Positions 6,330-8,916 of a stretch of DNA of 8,916 bases are shown piece after piece (the stretch's first letter is position 1; every line of letters begins with the position of its first letter). Under the pieces are notes generated by a model. That model was not told the DNA's origin. It saw only the letters and a program-made list of their open reading frames with translations, and did not search any database. Location of the stretch: NCBI GenBank assembly GCA_964529035.1, contig CAZGUG010000068.1, forward strand, positions 1-8,916, given 5' to 3'. This DNA comes from CAZGUG01 sp964529035 (GTDB lineage Bacteria; Bacillota; Clostridia; Ch29). A program made the translations under genes and the position numbers.

Positions 6330-6332
6330 GCA

Positions 6333-7520
6333 TTATTCAGAAGGTTTAACGGGTCTGTACCCGAAATCGGTCCCTGTTATCTCAACGTCAACCTTTACAC
6401 CGATTTCTATTTCGGGGAAAATCTCGCTCCAGTCATGGCTGTGTTCATTCCAAAACTTGGGATTTGTGGCATGGATGAACCGCCCAATGCCAAGGGCATC
6501 CGACTTCAGCCGCTGGCACTTTTGTATGGTTTCGGTCAGGTTATGCTCTATCCGGCCGGCAATAGTTTTTTCCAGCCCGGCCATTGCTTCCTCTGAAAAA
6601 CTGGTGCCAAAGGTCATTTCCTGCAGGAATCCTTTACAGCTAACCCGATAATCTATTCTTATATTGCCGCCTTCCGATACCGGCTCACGCTTTACATTTA
6701 CCTGGTGGTATCGGAATGAGGCCTTTTTACCGTCGTAACTGACTGAAATACTGTCTTTGCGGGCCAAACCCTTTAACATCAGGAATCCCCGGGTTTCTTC
6801 AGCGTTGAGAAATCCTGCCAGCATTTCTCCTTTAAACAGTGCCGTTCCTTCTACCATAACCGAAGTGCCGGTAGTAGCTTCATTTTCATCCGCAGAGGCA
6901 GCAAATTTAACCACCGGTGCCCAGGGGTCCTTTCCTTCAGCAAGAAGGTCCTGCATAAAATGGTTCAAATCGTTGCTATGAAAGGAGTCACCTTCCCTGG
7001 AGCCCAATTCAAGAATGGAGTGAAGCTCCTCGCTCAGGGTTTCTTCGTATCTTGCCTCTGACGACAGGAGGGTATCCTTCCCCTTTGTTACAACTACATA
7101 GCTTCTAAAGCGTATGTTTTGTTTTCTGGCAAGGTAGTCTATCGTTTCGTGAAGATATCCCCGTACCAATTCTTCGCTGAATGCGATTATTCTCATGTGG
7201 CCGAGATATGGATACCTTGTTGAGTAACTACTGAGCCTGGACAGGGCTTCCTCCACGGTATTCCCGTAGCAGGTGGTTATCCAGCGGCCGGGACCCTGTT
7301 GACCGCCGGTTTCCCCGCCAGTCCCTGCCTGCGTTTCTTCAGTGCCGGGTTTTGAGGCGTTGAAGGATACCTTGTACTGCGAGTTGTTTTCGGTTCCGGT
7401 CCGGTCAAACAGTATGGAATTAACCACAAGCATGTTTTCGGGTTCCCGGCGGTCCCAGCAGCCGCCCAGGATAAGGGACATAATGAGTATTAAAACCTGA
7501 AGTCCAATCTTTTTGTCCAT
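6333..7520 (-). CDS. gerAC: Spore germination lipoprotein, Ger(x)C family (GerAC-like)
   Basis: This is the C subunit of the germinant receptor, a lipoprotein on the outer face of the spore inner membrane. The 395-residue product starts with a lipoprotein signal peptide (MDKK, then a hydrophobic run) and a lipobox L18-G19-G20-C21; C21 should be lipidated. The GCWDRREPENM stretch right after the lipobox is the usual opening of mature Ger(x)C proteins, and length is normal for the family. A Gly/Thr/Gln-rich low-complexity linker at about residues 60-75 sits inside the N-terminal domain and looks like a lineage-specific insertion. The ATG lies 3 bp after the A-subunit stop, and the gene overlaps the first possible B-subunit start by one base (TAATG). 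A G-rich Shine-Dalgarno-like run lies about 11 nt upstream of the ATG, inside the end of the A gene. The tight packing implies one transcript. The stop is TAA. Confidence 0.94.
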   Translation of the reverse strand: MDKKIGLQVLILIMSLILGGCWDRREPENMLVVNSILFDRTGTENNSQYKVSFNASKPGTEETQAGTGGETGGQQGPGRWITTCYGNTVEEALSRLSSYSTRYPYLGHMRIIAFSEELVRGYLHETIDYLARKQNIRFRSYVVVTKGKDTLLSSEARYEETLSEELHSILELGSREGDSFHSNDLNHFMQDLLAEGKDPWAPVVKFAASADENEATTGTSVMVEGTALFKGEMLAGFLNAEETRGFLMLKGLARKDSISVSYDGKKASFRYHQVNVKREPVSEGGNIRIDYRVSCKGFLQEMTFGTSFSEEAMAGLEKTIAGRIEHNLTETIQKCQRLKSDALGIGRFIHATNPKFWNEHSHDWSEIFPEIEIGVKVDVEITGTDFGYRPVKPSE

Positions 7521-7523
7521 GTT

Positions 7524-8916
7524 TTAACTGTCCCCCTGTTTCCAACGTCCCCGGCGTCGGAGGTTGGCCTTGCCGGTCTGTACCGGCCTGGTTTTCATGA
7601 AAGACATTGGAGCCCTTATGAAAAAATCCTTCCAGTCGGACAAGGCAAATGGACTGATGGGTGCCAGGTAGGGCACGCCGAAGCTTCTCAGACCGGAGAG
7701 GTGGATGAGTATTAGCAGCAGTACTGAAACAATACCCGGCAGCCCGAAGGTCCCTGCTGCGAACAGCACCGGAAACCTCAGCATTCTTATGGCATTTCCT
7801 CCTTCAACGATGGGCACGGTAAAGGAAGCAATTGCGGTAAGGGCTACAATGATTATGGAGGGAGGGGATACCAGCCGGGCTGACACGGTGGCCTGGCCGA
7901 TAACCACGGCCCCCACAAAGCTTATTATCTGTCCCACCGGCCGGGGCAGGCGGATCCCGGCTTCCCTGAGTATTTCAAAGGTGACCTCCAGCATCAGCAT
8001 TTCAAGAAAGATGGGAAAGGGAAGCTGCTCCCGGGACAGCGAGACGGTGTTTAACAGCTCTATGGGTATCATCTCATGGTGATAGGAGAATATAGCCACA
8101 TACAGGCCGGGCAGTAAAAGGGTGCTTATCAGGCCGACAAACCTTAACAGTCTTATGATGCTTGTGGTAATATATTTGGTATTATAATCTTCGGGGGACT
8201 GAAACAGGTGGGCTACTATCGAAGGGACAACGACGGCAAAGGGGGAGTTGTCCATCATTATGACCACCCGTCCCTCCAAAAGACAGCTGCAGGCCCTGTC
8301 CGGCCGCTCGGTCGAATAGCTGGAGCTGAATATCGAAAAACGCGAATCGTCGATGGTCTCCTGGATGCTGGAAAGGCCAATAATTCCATCGACATCAATC
8401 CTGTCAAGTCGCTCCTTAACCTCATCCACAAGTCCTTTCATAACTATGCCTTGCATATAGAAAATATTTATTTCGGTATTGGTCAGCCTGCCCAGGGTTA
8501 TCTTTTCAATTTTCAGCTTGGGATGCCTGATAATCCTCCTGATTAACGACCTGTTGACCCTGAGGCTTTCAATAAAGCTGGATCGCATGCCTTTAACGAC
8601 TGTTTCGGCCTTTGACTCCTCCACCCTTCTTTCTTCCCAGCCTATAGCCTCAACCGCAAGGAAGTTTTCTAGGCCTTCTACCAGAATTCCTACATTACCG
8701 GACAATACCTTCATTATAAGGGAATCCGGTGTTTTTTCTACGGTTGCGGTGCCCACCGGAAGCAGTTCATTGCATATATCTCCGTACAGGTCCTGTTTCC
8801 CGGCATCTTTTGTTTCCAGCATCATAAGGGGCTTCAGTATATTTTGGGATACAAAGGAGGAGTCAACCATTCCGTCAATAAAAAGGATATGGGCGTTTGT
8901 TTTGGAATTGCGTCCC
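7524..8916 (-). CDS. gerAA: Spore germination receptor subunit A (GerA/GerAA family), 5' end outside window
   Basis: This is the A subunit of a Ger-type nutrient germinant receptor, an integral protein of the spore inner membrane that works with B and C subunits to sense nutrients and trigger germination. The frame stays open to the window edge: residues before the first ATG at 8870 (ending FIDGMVDSS) fit the family, so the gene continues outside and 463 residues are visible. A soluble N-terminal domain covers roughly visible residues 1-240 and includes the conserved EGRVVIMMDNSPFA stretch (about 214-227). Hydrophobic segments lie near 258-279, 330-349, 353-370 and 380-408. The family signatures LPFP (298-301) and REAGIRLPRP (317-326) are intact. 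The C-terminal tail is short and basic. The stop is TAA. Family members are usually about 480-530 residues, so a few dozen N-terminal residues are missing. The gene symbol marks the family; the paralogue (gerA, gerB, gerK type) and the germinant cannot be told from sequence. Confidence 0.95.
   Translation of the reverse strand, partial: GRNSKTNAHILFIDGMVDSSFVSQNILKPLMMLETKDAGKQDLYGDICNELLPVGTATVEKTPDSLIMKVLSGNVGILVEGLENFLAVEAIGWEERRVEESKAETVVKGMRSSFIESLRVNRSLIRRIIRHPKLKIEKITLGRLTNTEINIFYMQGIVMKGLVDEVKERLDRIDVDGIIGLSSIQETIDDSRFSIFSSSYSTERPDRACSCLLEGRVVIMMDNSPFAVVVPSIVAHLFQSPEDYNTKYITTSIIRLLRFVGLISTLLLPGLYVAIFSYHHEMIPIELLNTVSLSREQLPFPIFLEMLMLEVTFEILREAGIRLPRPVGQIISFVGAVVIGQATVSARLVSPPSIIIVALTAIASFTVPIVEGGNAIRMLRFPVLFAAGTFGLPGIVSVLLLILIHLSGLRSFGVPYLAPISPFALSDWKDFFIRAPMSFMKTRPVQTGKANLRRRGRWKQGDS

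Noticed and set aside
7705..8082. Plus-strand open frame of 125 codons opposite the A-subunit gene
   Set aside because: It is a shadow of strongly conserved GerA coding sequence, with no ribosome binding site or family match.

Overview
The window looks like chromosome from an endospore-forming, Gram-positive Firmicute of the Clostridia type. The reasons are a complete-looking GerA-type germinant receptor cluster, strong purine-rich Shine-Dalgarno sites, a VanW-family gene, and a secreted protein with a copper-amine-oxidase-N / stalk-like domain. Genus cannot be fixed from this sequence alone. Every convincing gene lies on the minus strand, so the biological reading direction runs from 8916 down to 1.

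Layout in the direction of transcription. (1) 8916-5239: a germinant receptor operon in the order A, C, B. The A-subunit gene enters from outside the window with its 5' end missing, the lipoprotein C subunit follows after 3 bp, and the B transporter-like subunit is tightly coupled to C. (2) 5238-5149: a 90-bp spacer with two perfect, abutting 15-bp direct repeats that overlap a candidate -35 element. (3) 5148-3181: a secreted, C-terminally membrane-anchored 5'-nucleotidase/UshA-like phosphoesterase. (4) 3168-2335: a VanW-family gene that is complete in frame except for one internal TAG codon. (5) 2294-1452: a membrane-anchored YkuE/YaeI-like metallophosphoesterase. (6) 1451-1269: a leader of about 170 nt behind a good extended -10 promoter. 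(7) 1268-234: a secreted, very acidic protein with a stalk-type domain, a coiled coil and two tandem Asp/Glu-rich repeat modules. (8) 233-1: no convincing gene. It holds a long imperfect hairpin with a U-rich 3' flank on the minus strand (candidate terminator) and a second short perfect hairpin.

The ger genes would form the inner-membrane nutrient sensor of the spore. The genes behind them are mostly envelope or extracytoplasmic proteins (two phosphoesterases on the outer face of the membrane, a VanW-type protein, a secreted acidic protein). They may be transcribed separately; no clear terminator separates them from the ger operon, so read-through is possible. No CRISPR array, insertion sequence, tRNA or rRNA was seen.

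The points most worth checking are the single in-frame TAG in the VanW gene (nonsense mutation, sequencing error or recoding), the duplicated acidic modules, and the tandem 15-bp repeats upstream of the nucleotidase gene.
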